Assembly (NCBI RefSeq): GCF_000235425.2
Contig: NZ_KI912266.1
Span: forward strand, 4,596,787 to 4,660,786
Source of the DNA: Pseudofrankia saprophytica
Lineage (GTDB): Bacteria; Actinomycetota; Actinomycetes; Frankiales; Frankiaceae
Reading direction: 5' to 3'
Length of the DNA stretch: 64,000 nucleotides
Shown here: positions 40,955-49,273 of the stretch, one piece after another
Layout of the letters: each line of letters starts with the position of its first letter
Position numbering within the stretch: the first letter of the stretch is position 1
The notes under the pieces: generated by a model
Seen by the model: only the letters and a program-made list of their open reading frames with translations
What the model was told of the DNA's origin: nothing
Databases searched by the model: none
Made by a program: the position numbers and the translations under genes

Positions 40955-42298
40955 TCACTCCCCCGGCCGGCGGAGCTTCTTCCAGCCCGCCACGTTCGTT
41001 CCGCCCGAGGCGTCTGGCGCCGACGCGCCGGTCGGCCTCTCGTAGCCGGCCATCGGCTCGACGATCGGCCGTTCCTCCTCCTCGATCGTCAGCTCGTCCG
41101 CCGGTTGGCCCACCGGGCCGCCGGGCGACTGGCCGACCGTTCGCCAGCCACCGACGTTCGACGGCTCCACGCCCAGCGGCGATTCCTCGGGCGCGTACTC
41201 GGTTGGCGATGGCCCGGGTGCCGGGTAGGCCGTGGGTGGCGGCGGGTAGGCCGGCCCTGTCGCGGACCGCCCCGACGGGGCGCCGTACGTCGTGGTCGGC
41301 GGCTCGGGGCCGCTCCCGCCCGGTGCCGGGCGGGAGCCGGCTGGCAGCGCCGCCGGGGGGCCGCCCGGCAGCGCCGCGGGGCCTGGCTGGCCGTAGGACG
41401 GGGGCTGGATGGCCGGGCGGACGTCGAGGCCGGCGAACCGGGCGAGGATGCCTTCGGCGTCCGCGGGCTGGAGCATGCCCTGGCTGATCATCCGGTCGAT
41501 GAGCCCCAGCTGCGTGTCACGGTCGGCCTGCCGGCTCGCCGCGATGCTCTGCAGCGCGAACGCCGTGTCCTCCGGATGCACGGTGAGGTGGCGCAGCAGC
41601 AGCTCGTCGTGCCCGCCGAGCGCGGCCCGCAGCGCGATGTATCTGTCCTGCTCGCGGCGTAGCCGCCCCTGCTGGGCAATGTCGGCGATCGCGTTCTCGT
41701 GATGGGCCTGCGAGGTCTCCCCGGCCTGCAGGCCGATCCGGCGCTGGTGCTCGCGCTCCTGCAGGACCTGCTCCTGCACCCACTCCTGGGTGCCCTTCTC
41801 CCGGGCCACCCGCACGCTCGCCCGGAAGATCGTGATGCCCTCGGGCAAGGCCAGGTGCTTGCTCCGGAGCCGCTCGTTGAGCGCCCGCTCGGCTCGTGCC
41901 GGATCGTCCTGGTCGTAGCGGCGGGTTATCGGCATCATGTCATCGAGCAGATGGGAGCGGGCCACCCCGAGGCCGTCGCCGACCCGGCGCAGCACCACCT
42001 CGCGAGGGTCGGTCACCCGCCAACCGACGTCGATGGTCGTCTGAAAGGCGAAGACGTCGTCCCGGCTCGGCAGGTTCTCCTGCAGGGTGCTGAGGTGGTC
42101 GGTGACGTCGACCGTGTACTGGGTCCGGTAGCGGGCTGTGATCCCGTCGCCCAGCCCCGGGCGCCGGTTCAACGTCACCGCATCGCCGTCGGCCGTCGCC
42201 ACCACCAGGACGGTCCCAGGGCGGATCGCCGCCCCCCGGTTGAACCGCCGGTCGAGCGGCTCCTCCTGGAGAATGAGCGGGACTGGCTGATACACCAT
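40955..42298 (-). CDS. SPFH/band-7-like protein with Pro-rich tail
   Basis: This is a 447-residue protein. The N-terminal beta-rich domain (residues 1-150: RRFNRGAAIRPGTVLVVATADGDAVTLNRRPGLGDG, then VTDHLSTLQENLPSRDDVFAFQTTIDVGWRVTDPREVV) resembles the band-7 fold. A long charged helix follows (about 165-225: VQEQVLQEREHQRRIGLQAGE), as in flotillin-like proteins. The Pro/Gly-rich tail (from about 290) contains two copies of a tryptophan motif: SNVGGWRTVGQ and TNVAGWKKLRRPGE at the very end. No membrane helix is evident, unlike typical SPFH proteins. It is probably the scaffold of the operon's complex. Confidence 0.65.
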   Translation of the reverse strand: MVYQPVPLILQEEPLDRRFNRGAAIRPGTVLVVATADGDAVTLNRRPGLGDGITARYRTQYTVDVTDHLSTLQENLPSRDDVFAFQTTIDVGWRVTDPREVVLRRVGDGLGVARSHLLDDMMPITRRYDQDDPARAERALNERLRSKHLALPEGITIFRASVRVAREKGTQEWVQEQVLQEREHQRRIGLQAGETSQAHHENAIADIAQQGRLRREQDRYIALRAALGGHDELLLRHLTVHPEDTAFALQSIAASRQADRDTQLGLIDRMISQGMLQPADAEGILARFAGLDVRPAIQPPSYGQPGPAALPGGPPAALPAGSRPAPGGSGPEPPTTTYGAPSGRSATGPAYPPPPTAYPAPGPSPTEYAPEESPLGVEPSNVGGWRTVGQSPGGPVGQPADELTIEEEERPIVEPMAGYERPTGASAPDASGGTNVAGWKKLRRPGE

Positions 42299-42299
42299 C

Positions 42300-44747
42300 T
42301 CAGCGGCTCCTCGCGGCGATGTGTGCGAGCACCGTCTCGGCGGTGCGCGGGGCTGGTGGGTCGGGGTCGGCCTTCTGCCAGGAGATCGCGGCCCGCCGGA
42401 TGATGGTCAGCGTGCGGGCGGACTGGGCCTGGTCGACGACCAGCTGGGCGAACGCCTCCTGCCCTCGAGGCAGGTCGTCGAGCATGATCGCCCAGATGGT
42501 GAGAACGTCGTGCGCGGCCTCCCACAGCTCGGCGTTCAGGGCGCTCTCCCACAGGTAGGCGATCTCGGCCCGGCGCCGCTGGTCGACGGTGGCGATCCGC
42601 AGCAGCGCCGGCCAGGTCACCTCCCCACGGCTGGGTGACGGCAGCTGGGAGACGAGGTCCGCCGCGGCGATGAGAAACGCGGACCAGCCGGTCCGGGCCC
42701 GCGCACGGCCCAGCTCCGACCTGGGTCCCGACGTCCACCGGATGAGCTGTTCGAGCACCCGCGCCTCGGTCTCGGGGCTGCCGGCGGTCAGCAACAGCTC
42801 GCAGACGCTGTGGCAGATCGCGTTGAGCACGCCGAGCTTGTCCGTCTCGGCGAGCGCGTCCAGCTGCCGAAGTGCCTCGGCGGGGTCGTGCTCACCGAGA
42901 CTTGCCCCGTAGGCGCGCACGGCGGTGGCCTGCAGCCTCGGGTTGCCGTCGGACAGCCAGGACTTCACCAGCCGGTCGACCGCGTCGGCCAGCCTGCTGT
43001 CGGCGGCGGGGTCGTGCAGGGCGATCGCCGCGGCGTCCCGCTCGCGGGAGGCGTCGCTCAGAGCCCAGGGCATCAGCACCTCGGCGCGCACGACGTCGAA
43101 GGCGACGGCTGCGAGCGCCCCGGCGGCGACGGCCGCGCGCACCCGCACGGTCTCGATCGGGTGGCCGCCGAGGTAGCGCAGCCAGGCCAGGATCCGCGGC
43201 TGAGCCTGGTGGTACCGCCAGACCCGCAGAAGGGCTCGGCGCGGGTAGCTCTCGTCGACGTAGCGCGCCACCGACGCCGGGGCGGCGGCGCCATGGCGGG
43301 TCTCCACCGACGTGGTGGCGAGCGTCGCGCGCAGCCGCGTGAGTTCGGTGTCACGGTCCGTCAGGAGGATGGCGGGCGACGTCGTCGACGCGGACAGCAC
43401 AGCCGCGGGCCGGCCGTCACCCGGGTCGACGAAGCAGCGTCGCAGCGCGTCCGCCGCGGTGGTGACCGTCTCGTAGGGCTCGCCCTGCAGGACGGCGAGC
43501 GCGATCGCCAGGGTCAGCAGGGTCGGGTCGTTCTGGTCGTCGGGGTTGATCGGGTTCGTCTGGCTCGTCAGGCCGGCGAACCAGTGCTCGAAGTCGTCGT
43601 CGTCGAGCTTCGCGAGACTGGCCTGCGCGGCCGCGGCCGGATCCTCCTCGCCGTCCTCGGCCGCCTCGGCGAGAACCTGGGCGAGGAAGGCGACCGTCTC
43701 CATCGGCACGTCCGCGCTCAGTCGCGCATCCACCACGGCCCGGACCGAGTCCGTCGCGAGCAGCCGGGCGGCCCGGCGCGCCGCCGAGGCCCGCTCGTCC
43801 AGCGCCCACTGTTCGAAGCCGGCCTCGGTGTCCTGCTGCCCCGCCGGCCGGTCCCGGCGGTCCCAGGCGCCGTTGGCATAGGCAGCGAGGCCCGCCAGCC
43901 AGAACGCCAGGTGTCTCGCCAGGACCTCGGCCCGGTGGGCGGGACCTGTGAGCTCGGCCGCGAGGCCCATCCGGCGGACCCCCGGCATCCGCACCTCGGG
44001 GGCCGCGGTCACGACCAGGTAGGCACGCCGCTGCTCGAGCCGGTCGGCGAGGCCGAGCAGGTCGAACGAGCCGAGCTCGTCCGCCTGGGCCTGTGTGAGG
44101 TTCGACAGGATGTAGCCGGCGTCCTTGGCGGGTTCCTGGGCGAGGAACCTGCGCAGGTCGGTGTCGGGCGCGAGTTCGTGGACTGCCCCTGTGGTGCGGG
44201 TGACGAGCACCTTCAGGCCGGCCGCCGTCCGGCCGCAGCCGGCTCGGCCGCGCACCACCAGCAGGTGGGTACGCCGGGCGACTGCCTCCAGGGCGTCGAA
44301 CCCCGGCTGCGGGACGAACGCCTCCGTCGCCGCGAGGTCTGCGAGAGACAGCCTGCGGAGACGGACGCCCACCTCACTTTCCGAGAAGAAGTTGTTCGTG
44401 ACCCGCGGCGCGAAGTTGTTGAAGTTGCCGCCGACGAAGCCACCGAGCACGTCGTTGCCGGCGCCCACCGCGTTCCTGGCCTCGCGTTCGGTGGCCAGGT
44501 TCGCCTGGATCCCGCCCTGCGCGGCGTTGGTCGCACGGATCTCACCGCGCAGCTCTCCGAGGAGGTCCGGCCGCCCGCCGGGCTCGCCGCCCGCCGGGCG
44601 ACCGCCCTCCCCGCCCGGTGGAGCCGCGGCCCCCTGGCCGCCCACGGCGGGCCCGGCCGGATGTGGCTGGCCCGCCTGACCTGCCTGGGCCGGCTGGTGG
44701 TCGGGCGGGTTCGCGGGGCCGGGTGACTCCTTCGGGTCGCCGTTCAC
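42300..44747 (-). CDS. STAND-like P-loop protein with C-terminal helical repeats
   Basis: This is an 815-residue protein (GTG start overlapping the cyclase stop). The Pro/Gly-rich N-terminus (1-60) is followed by a short beta-like segment GGFVGGNFNNFAPRVTNNFF (about 102-121). The P-loop region has LLVVRGRAGCGRTAAG near 163-177, in which arginine replaces the Walker A lysine. A putative Walker B region (YLVVTAAPEVRM) lies near 250. From about 300 on it is all-helical, with HEAT-like repeats (RVRAAVAAGALAAVAFDVV, RLQATAVRAYGASLG, ELWEAAHDVLTIWAIML). I do not recognise a precise family. Position in the operon suggests a sensor or switch of a conflict system; the degenerate P-loop may bind but not hydrolyse nucleotide. 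Confidence 0.7.
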   Translation of the reverse strand: MNGDPKESPGPANPPDHQPAQAGQAGQPHPAGPAVGGQGAAAPPGGEGGRPAGGEPGGRPDLLGELRGEIRATNAAQGGIQANLATEREARNAVGAGNDVLGGFVGGNFNNFAPRVTNNFFSESEVGVRLRRLSLADLAATEAFVPQPGFDALEAVARRTHLLVVRGRAGCGRTAAGLKVLVTRTTGAVHELAPDTDLRRFLAQEPAKDAGYILSNLTQAQADELGSFDLLGLADRLEQRRAYLVVTAAPEVRMPGVRRMGLAAELTGPAHRAEVLARHLAFWLAGLAAYANGAWDRRDRPAGQQDTEAGFEQWALDERASAARRAARLLATDSVRAVVDARLSADVPMETVAFLAQVLAEAAEDGEEDPAAAAQASLAKLDDDDFEHWFAGLTSQTNPINPDDQNDPTLLTLAIALAVLQGEPYETVTTAADALRRCFVDPGDGRPAAVLSASTTSPAILLTDRDTELTRLRATLATTSVETRHGAAAPASVARYVDESYPRRALLRVWRYHQAQPRILAWLRYLGGHPIETVRVRAAVAAGALAAVAFDVVRAEVLMPWALSDASRERDAAAIALHDPAADSRLADAVDRLVKSWLSDGNPRLQATAVRAYGASLGEHDPAEALRQLDALAETDKLGVLNAICHSVCELLLTAGSPETEARVLEQLIRWTSGPRSELGRARARTGWSAFLIAAADLVSQLPSPSRGEVTWPALLRIATVDQRRRAEIAYLWESALNAELWEAAHDVLTIWAIMLDDLPRGQEAFAQLVVDQAQSARTLTIIRRAAISWQKADPDPPAPRTAETVLAHIAARSR

Positions 44748-45550
44748 CGCGAGGATTCCGGCGGCGTGCGGTACACGGTCTGGTCGCCGAAGACGATGCC
44801 GCCGACGACGTCGCCGTCGGACCGGATCCGCACGTCGCCGAAGGTGAACCCACCGGCGCCCTGGCCACCGGGCGAGCCTCTGCCGCCGGGTCCGCCAGCG
44901 GGTTCTGGCGGCTCCGACGGCCCTGGCGGCGGAAGGGGAGCCTCGCCGGGCTCGGGAGCGGGCGGCTCGGGGTAGCCCGGCACATGCACCCAGGCCCGCT
45001 CGACGAGCTCCTTGGCGGCGACGGTGACCTCGCGGTACGTCGCCGCCTCGACCCCGCCTCGGTTGTGCCGTACGACGGTCTCGTACCAGGTCGCCGACAC
45101 GATGAGCGCCAGGTCGGCGGCCCTGGCCTGGCGCAGCACCGAGCGCAGTTCGCGCGAGTCCAACAGGCGGCTCGCGACGACCAGGGCGTACCCCACCCAG
45201 CCGAGGTCGTCGCGTTCGAGGTCACCGGCGTGCAGCACGGCGCGCATGCGCAGGGGCACGTCCGCCCGGAGCAGGCCGGCGTTGTACTCATGCAGCCGCC
45301 GGTACACCCCGCGGATGACCGGCCCGCCGACGTCCTCCTTCGCCACCTCGGCCGGGAAGAGCACCTGCGCGCCGTCGCCGCGGTCGTAGCGGCGGCAGGC
45401 GTCCCAGTCGATGCCGGCGTCCTCGACGGCGCCTCGCACCGAGGCGTACATCGCCCGCCGGCCGTCGAGGAGCTGCCCGTCGAGGCGGCTTCCGGACTTC
45501 TCAATATCAACCGCAAGCACCGAGAAGTGCCGCGTCTTCACCATCCTCAT
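44744..45550 (-). CDS. Nucleotidyl cyclase-like (class III-type) protein with beta-rich tail
   Basis: This is a 268-residue protein. The N-terminal domain (1-190) has the class III pattern: HFSVLAVDIEKSGSR with the first metal aspartate (residue 15), RRYDRGDGAQVLFP with the second (residue 59), LRMRAVLHAGDLERDDLGWVGYALVVASRLLD with the substrate-binding stretch. A Pro/Gly linker and FTFGDVRIRSDGDVVGGIVFGDQTVYR follow. The arrangement resembles the cyclases of Pycsar and related systems, but whether it makes cCMP, cUMP or another nucleotide, or is inactive, cannot be told. It heads the six-gene operon. Two nearby ATGs (45550, 45544) are possible starts. Confidence 0.75.
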   Translation of the reverse strand: MRMVKTRHFSVLAVDIEKSGSRLDGQLLDGRRAMYASVRGAVEDAGIDWDACRRYDRGDGAQVLFPAEVAKEDVGGPVIRGVYRRLHEYNAGLLRADVPLRMRAVLHAGDLERDDLGWVGYALVVASRLLDSRELRSVLRQARAADLALIVSATWYETVVRHNRGGVEAATYREVTVAAKELVERAWVHVPGYPEPPAPEPGEAPLPPPGPSEPPEPAGGPGGRGSPGGQGAGGFTFGDVRIRSDGDVVGGIVFGDQTVYRTPPESSR

Positions 45551-46000
45551 CCCCCGTCCCCGTTTCGCGCGGCTACTGCCGGACGAGGTCGTGACGATGG
45601 CGAGGTTCTCCGCGGAGGCGGCTGGACACGCCGACCGGATTAACCGGCCGGGGCACGCCGCGGACGCGCGAACGCCGAACCCGTGGGCGCCCCCTTGAAA
45701 CACCGCCGGACGCGGTCATCGCGCCCGGAGGCAGCCCACGTACGTCGGCCATGTGAATCCCCCGTCAGCCGTCGCCCCCTCCAGGACCGCTGCTGAGGAG
45801 ATGTTACGCCAATGACCGAACTGTCCACGCAATGCACCCAGCCAGCGTCCTGTCGAGACAGAACGGTCACCCTCCGGCGGACATCGGGCGAATTTAGCAA
45901 CAAACGCCCAACCACAGGGTTTTGGTTCTGGAATGGGCGTGACACCGTCTACGGACGTCGGCGGCGCGCCTGGGTACCGGTCCGCGGGGTTTCCGGGTGT
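45551..46000. other. Spacer upstream of the cyclase operon
   Basis: No gene is supported in these 450 bases. The palindrome CTGTCGAGACAG (45850-45861) and the AT-rich stretch 45890-45930 stand out; the latter belongs to a terminator hairpin of the facing mscR unit. Confidence 0.5.
45905..45939 (-). terminator. Rho-independent-type terminator of the mscR operon
   Basis: Read on the minus strand, CGCCCATTCCAGAACC and GGTTGGGCG form an interrupted stem followed by TTTGTTG, about 60 bases past the hydrolase stop. Confidence 0.5.
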
Positions 46001-46759
46001 CTAGTGGCCGCGGTCAAGCCAGGACTGGCGTGCGGGGGCTTCCTTACCAATCGTCGTGGCGGCGCCGTGGCCGGTCCGGACGACGGTGTGGGGCGGCAGG
46101 CCCAACAGTTGGGTCGTGATCGAGTCGATGATCGTGGAAAAGTCGGAGAAAGAGCGGCCCGTCGCGCCCGGACCGCCCTGGAACAGGGTGTCGCCGGTGA
46201 AGACGGTGTTCAGGGCGGGGGCGTGGAACGACACACTCCCCCAGGTGTGGCCGGGGGTGTGCAGGGCGGCCAGGGTCACCGCGCCGTCGCCGCTGCCAAT
46301 GGTGAACTGCTGACCCGGTTCGATCTCATGATCGGGGGCGCGGTCCGGATGGGTGCGGTCCCACAGCTCCCGGTCGGCCGGATGGAGCCAGATTCCCGCG
46401 CCGGTGGCGGCGGCGACGCCGAGGACCGCGTTGACATGGTCATCGTGCGCGTGGGTGCACAGGATCGCGGTCAGGTGACGGTCGCCGACGGCGTTGACGA
46501 TCGCCCCCGCGTCATGCGGGGCGTCGAGCACGACGCATTCCTCGTCGTCACCGATGAGCCAGACGTTGTTGTCGACATGCCAGCACCCGCCGTCGAGCGA
46601 GAAGATCCCCGACGTGACGAGGTGGTCGATCCTCACTCGCCCGCCGAGGCCGCCTGCCGCGCCGTTCTCCGGGAACGTGCCCGCGGTGTCCGTTTCCGTG
46701 CTGGCCGTGTTCCTATTCTCGGTGGCGCCGCCGGCGGCGTCCTCAACCGAGGCGCACAT
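46001..46759 (-). CDS. Metallo-beta-lactamase fold hydrolase linked to mscR
   Basis: This 252-residue protein has the metal-binding signature ILCTHAHDDHVNAVLG (HxHxDH, near residue 108), a third histidine in LHTPGHTWGS, an aspartate in FTGDTLFQGGPG and a last histidine in RTGHGAATT, so both zinc sites are intact. It resembles glyoxalase II-type thioester hydrolases. It starts at the ATG overlapping the mscR stop as TGATG. The same mscR-hydrolase pairing exists in mycobacteria, where the hydrolase is thought to split the formylmycothiol product. The first 45 residues are low-complexity and unusual. Confidence 0.9.
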   Translation of the reverse strand: MCASVEDAAGGATENRNTASTETDTAGTFPENGAAGGLGGRVRIDHLVTSGIFSLDGGCWHVDNNVWLIGDDEECVVLDAPHDAGAIVNAVGDRHLTAILCTHAHDDHVNAVLGVAAATGAGIWLHPADRELWDRTHPDRAPDHEIEPGQQFTIGSGDGAVTLAALHTPGHTWGSVSFHAPALNTVFTGDTLFQGGPGATGRSFSDFSTIIDSITTQLLGLPPHTVVRTGHGAATTIGKEAPARQSWLDRGH

Positions 46760-47844
46760 CAGATCATCACCACCGAACGCAGCACGTCGCCCCGCTTCAT
46801 CGCGTCGAAGGCCGCCTCGATGTCGGTGAGGGCGATCTTCTCGGAGACGAACTTCTCCAGTGGCAGCCGGCCCTGCAGGTAGAGGTCTATGAGCATCGGG
46901 AAGTCGCGTTCGGGGAGGCAGTCGCCGTACCAGGACGACTTCAGCCTTCCGCCGCGGCCGAACACGTCCAGCAGCGGGATCGAGAGCTCCATCTCCGGGG
47001 TGGGGACGCCGACGAGGACGACCGTGCCGGCGAGGTCCCGGGCGTAGAACGCCTGCTTCCAGGTCTCCGGCCGCCCGACCGCGTCGATGACGACGTCCGC
47101 GCCGAACCCGTCGGTGAGTTCCTGGATGGCGGTGACCGGGTCGACGTCCCGCGCGTTGACGGTGTGGGTGGCGCCGAGGGTCGTGGCGAGCGCGAGCTTG
47201 CGCCCGTCGACGTCGACCGCGATGATCTTCGCGGCACCGGCGAGCCGGGCACCGGCGATGGCCGCGCCGCCGACGCCGCCGCTGCCGATCACCGCGACGC
47301 TGTCGCCCCGGCCGACCTCCCCGGTGTTCATCGCCGCGCCGAGCCCGGCCATCACGCCGCAGCCGAGCAGCCCGGCGATCTCCGGCGGCGCCGCCGGGTC
47401 GACCTTGGTGCACTGCCCGGCCGCGACCAGCGTCGTCTCCAGGAACGCGCCGATCCCGAGCGCGGGCGAGAGCTCGGTGCCGTCCTCGAGCGTCATCTTC
47501 TGGGTCGCGTTCGCCGTGTCGAAGCAGTACCAGGGCCGCCCGCGTCGGCAGGCGCGGCACTGGCCGCAGACGGCCCGCCAGTTGAGGATCACGTAGTCGC
47601 CGGGGGCGACGTGGGTGACGCCCGGACCGGTCTGGGCGACGACGCCGGCGGCCTCGTGGCCGAGCAGGAACGGGAAGTCGTCGTTGATCCCACCCTCGCG
47701 GTAGTGGAAGTCGGTGTGGCAGACCCCGCAGGCCTTCACGTCCACGGTGACCTCGCCAGGCCCTGGGTCCGGCACGACGACGGTGCGCAGCTCCACTGGC
47801 GCACCCTTGCTCATCGACACGACACCTTTGACCTGACGGCTCAC
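46759..47844 (-). CDS. mscR: S-(hydroxymethyl)mycothiol dehydrogenase / nitrosomycothiol reductase
   Basis: This 361-residue zinc-dependent alcohol dehydrogenase (GTG start) has the catalytic zinc site [15 protein letters not shown] with [10 protein letters not shown], and structural zinc cysteines in [20 protein letters not shown]. The coenzyme motif is [22 protein letters not shown] followed by IIAVDVD, whose acidic residue indicates [22 protein letters not shown] and [16 protein letters not shown] match the mycothiol-dependent formaldehyde dehydrogenase group. It oxidises the formaldehyde-mycothiol adduct; the coupled hydrolase would finish the reaction. This marks the organism as a mycothiol-producing actinobacterium. 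Confidence 0.93.
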   Translation of the reverse strand: MSRQVKGVVSMSKGAPVELRTVVVPDPGPGEVTVDVKACGVCHTDFHYREGGINDDFPFLLGHEAAGVVAQTGPGVTHVAPGDYVILNWRAVCGQCRACRRGRPWYCFDTANATQKMTLEDGTELSPALGIGAFLETTLVAAGQCTKVDPAAPPEIAGLLGCGVMAGLGAAMNTGEVGRGDSVAVIGSGGVGGAAIAGARLAGAAKIIAVDVDGRKLALATTLGATHTVNARDVDPVTAIQELTDGFGADVVIDAVGRPETWKQAFYARDLAGTVVLVGVPTPEMELSIPLLDVFGRGGRLKSSWYGDCLPERDFPMLIDLYLQGRLPLEKFVSEKIALTDIEAAFDAMKRGDVLRSVVMI

Positions 47845-48190
47845 GACTGGCCCTCTCCCTCGCGTCCCTCGCGCCAGCCGGCATGACGGCCCGCACGTAT
47901 CAGTACGTCATCGTCACGTGACGGCCATGCCAACGCAACGTCCGAACATCCCGGCACGCAAGCGACTCTGTCCTTCCAGGTCAGCCCCCGTCGGGCTGCT
48001 CCCCCACCGGGCCGTCGTCGCCCGCAAGATCGGGCTGAAACATTTGAGCAGCATTCCTACCAACTAAGTTGACAAACAGCTGACTTAACTGCTTCAGTGA
48101 GCAGGCCAAGGCGTCAGCCCGACGGATGTCGGGCCCATTCCCGGCCGCGCCGGACGCCACGCGGCATTCCCCGTTCGCAAGGAGCTACCG
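47845..48190. other. Divergent spacer between mscR and the sulfonate operon
   Basis: The spacer is 346 bases. The only marked feature is the AT-rich dyad at 48065-48087, described separately. Near 47895-47925 GTATCAGTACGTCATCGTCACGTGACG has short inverted ACGT elements that may belong to the mscR promoter. Confidence 0.5.
48065..48087 (+). promoter_or_regulatory. Dyad with -35-like TTGACA upstream of the sulfonate operon
   Basis: TAAGT (48065-48069) and ACTTA (48083-48087) form inverted arms enclosing TTGACA (48069-48074). This is the most AT-rich point in the spacer, about 105 bases before the TTG start. The -10 element is not clear. It could be the site of a sulfur-status regulator. Confidence 0.45.
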
Positions 48191-49273
48191 TTGACGCCTG
48201 CCCGCCGGGCCGGCCAAGGCCGGCCGCGCCGCACGTCCGTGCTGGCCGCTCTGTCCGCCCTTCTCGCCGTCTTCGTGCTGGCGGCCTGTGGTTCCCATGG
48301 ATCCGGATCCGGGTCCGGCGGTGACGGCTCCGGCGCGGCCGCGAGCGTCGGCGCCACCGGATTCCCGACGGCGGTTCCGGCCGGTACCAAGCTGCGGGTC
48401 GGCGACCAGGGCGGAACCCTGAAGGCCCCGCTCGATCTGTCCGGCCAGAGCACCGGCGAGCCGTACGCGGTCGACTGGTCGACCTTCGCGTCCGGGCCGC
48501 TGCTGCTCGAGGCGTTCCGCGCGAACGCCGTCGACGTCGGCTACGTCGCCGACACGCCGCCCGTCATCGCCGCGGCGTCCGGCCAGGACCTCGCCGTGAT
48601 CGCCTCCTGGCAGAACCCCGCTGGCCAGCTCATGCTGGCGACCAAGCCGGGCAGCGACATCCGCACGGTCAGCGACCTCAAGGGCAAGAAGGTCGCGTTC
48701 AGCGTCGGGACGATCCTGCAGGCCTACCTGCTGCGCTCGCTCGACAAGGTGGGCCTCGCGCAGAAGGACGTCAAGACCGTCAACCTGCTGCCGACCGACA
48801 TCGCCGGGGCGCTCTCGCGCGGCGACGCCGACGCCGCCGTGCTGGTCGAGCCGCTCGCGTCGCCCTACCTGAAGGACAACCCGACCGCGCACAAGGTGGA
48901 CGGCGCCGACACGTCGCCGAGCGTCCAGTACCTGATCACCACGCACAAGGCGCTCTCCGACCCGGCCAAGCAGGCGGCGCTCGGTGACTTCGTGGCGCGG
49001 TGGGTGAAGGCGTCCGCCTGGCGCGACGGCCACATCGACGAGTTCACGCAGAAGTACTACGTCGAGCAGGTCAAGGTGCCGGCGGAAACCGGAAAGCTGC
49101 TGCTGGCCAAGACCTCCCCTTCGGCATTCGTCCCCATCGACGCGACCAGCATCGGCGGCGCGCAGAAACTCGCCGACCTGTTCACGTCCAGTGGAGTGAT
49201 TCCCAAGAAGGTCGACATCTCCAAGGTCTTCGACTCCCGATACAACTCCGCCGTTCAGGAGGCCCAGCAGTGA
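48191..49273 (+). CDS. Sulfonate/taurine ABC transporter substrate-binding lipoprotein (SsuA/TauA-like)
   Basis: This 360-residue lipoprotein starts with TTG preceded by AAGGAG. The signal has a basic start (RRAGQGRPRRTS), hydrophobic core (VLAALSALLAVFVLA) and lipobox LAAC near residue 33. The mature part has the NMT1/SsuA fold: KLRVGDQGG, FRANAVDVGYVADTPPVIAAASGQDLAVIASW, then SDLKGKKVAFSVGTILQAYLLRSLDKVGLAQKDVKTVNLLPTDIAGALSRGDADAAVLVEP. It captures sulfonates outside the membrane. The stop overlaps the dioxygenase start as GTGA, the first of three such overlaps in the operon. Confidence 0.92.
   Translation: MTPARRAGQGRPRRTSVLAALSALLAVFVLAACGSHGSGSGSGGDGSGAAASVGATGFPTAVPAGTKLRVGDQGGTLKAPLDLSGQSTGEPYAVDWSTFASGPLLLEAFRANAVDVGYVADTPPVIAAASGQDLAVIASWQNPAGQLMLATKPGSDIRTVSDLKGKKVAFSVGTILQAYLLRSLDKVGLAQKDVKTVNLLPTDIAGALSRGDADAAVLVEPLASPYLKDNPTAHKVDGADTSPSVQYLITTHKALSDPAKQAALGDFVARWVKASAWRDGHIDEFTQKYYVEQVKVPAETGKLLLAKTSPSAFVPIDATSIGGAQKLADLFTSSGVIPKKVDISKVFDSRYNSAVQEAQQ

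Noticed and set aside
37400-45550. Calling the whole island a tellurite resistance cluster
   Set aside because: TerY-like VWA, kinase and phosphatase are present, but no TerD/TerZ, TerC or TerB homologue is seen, so the name would overstate the evidence.
46001-47896. 631-codon frame covering both mscR and the hydrolase
   Set aside because: Only its last 252 residues (from ATG 46759) resemble a protein; the rest is the shadow of mscR in another frame.
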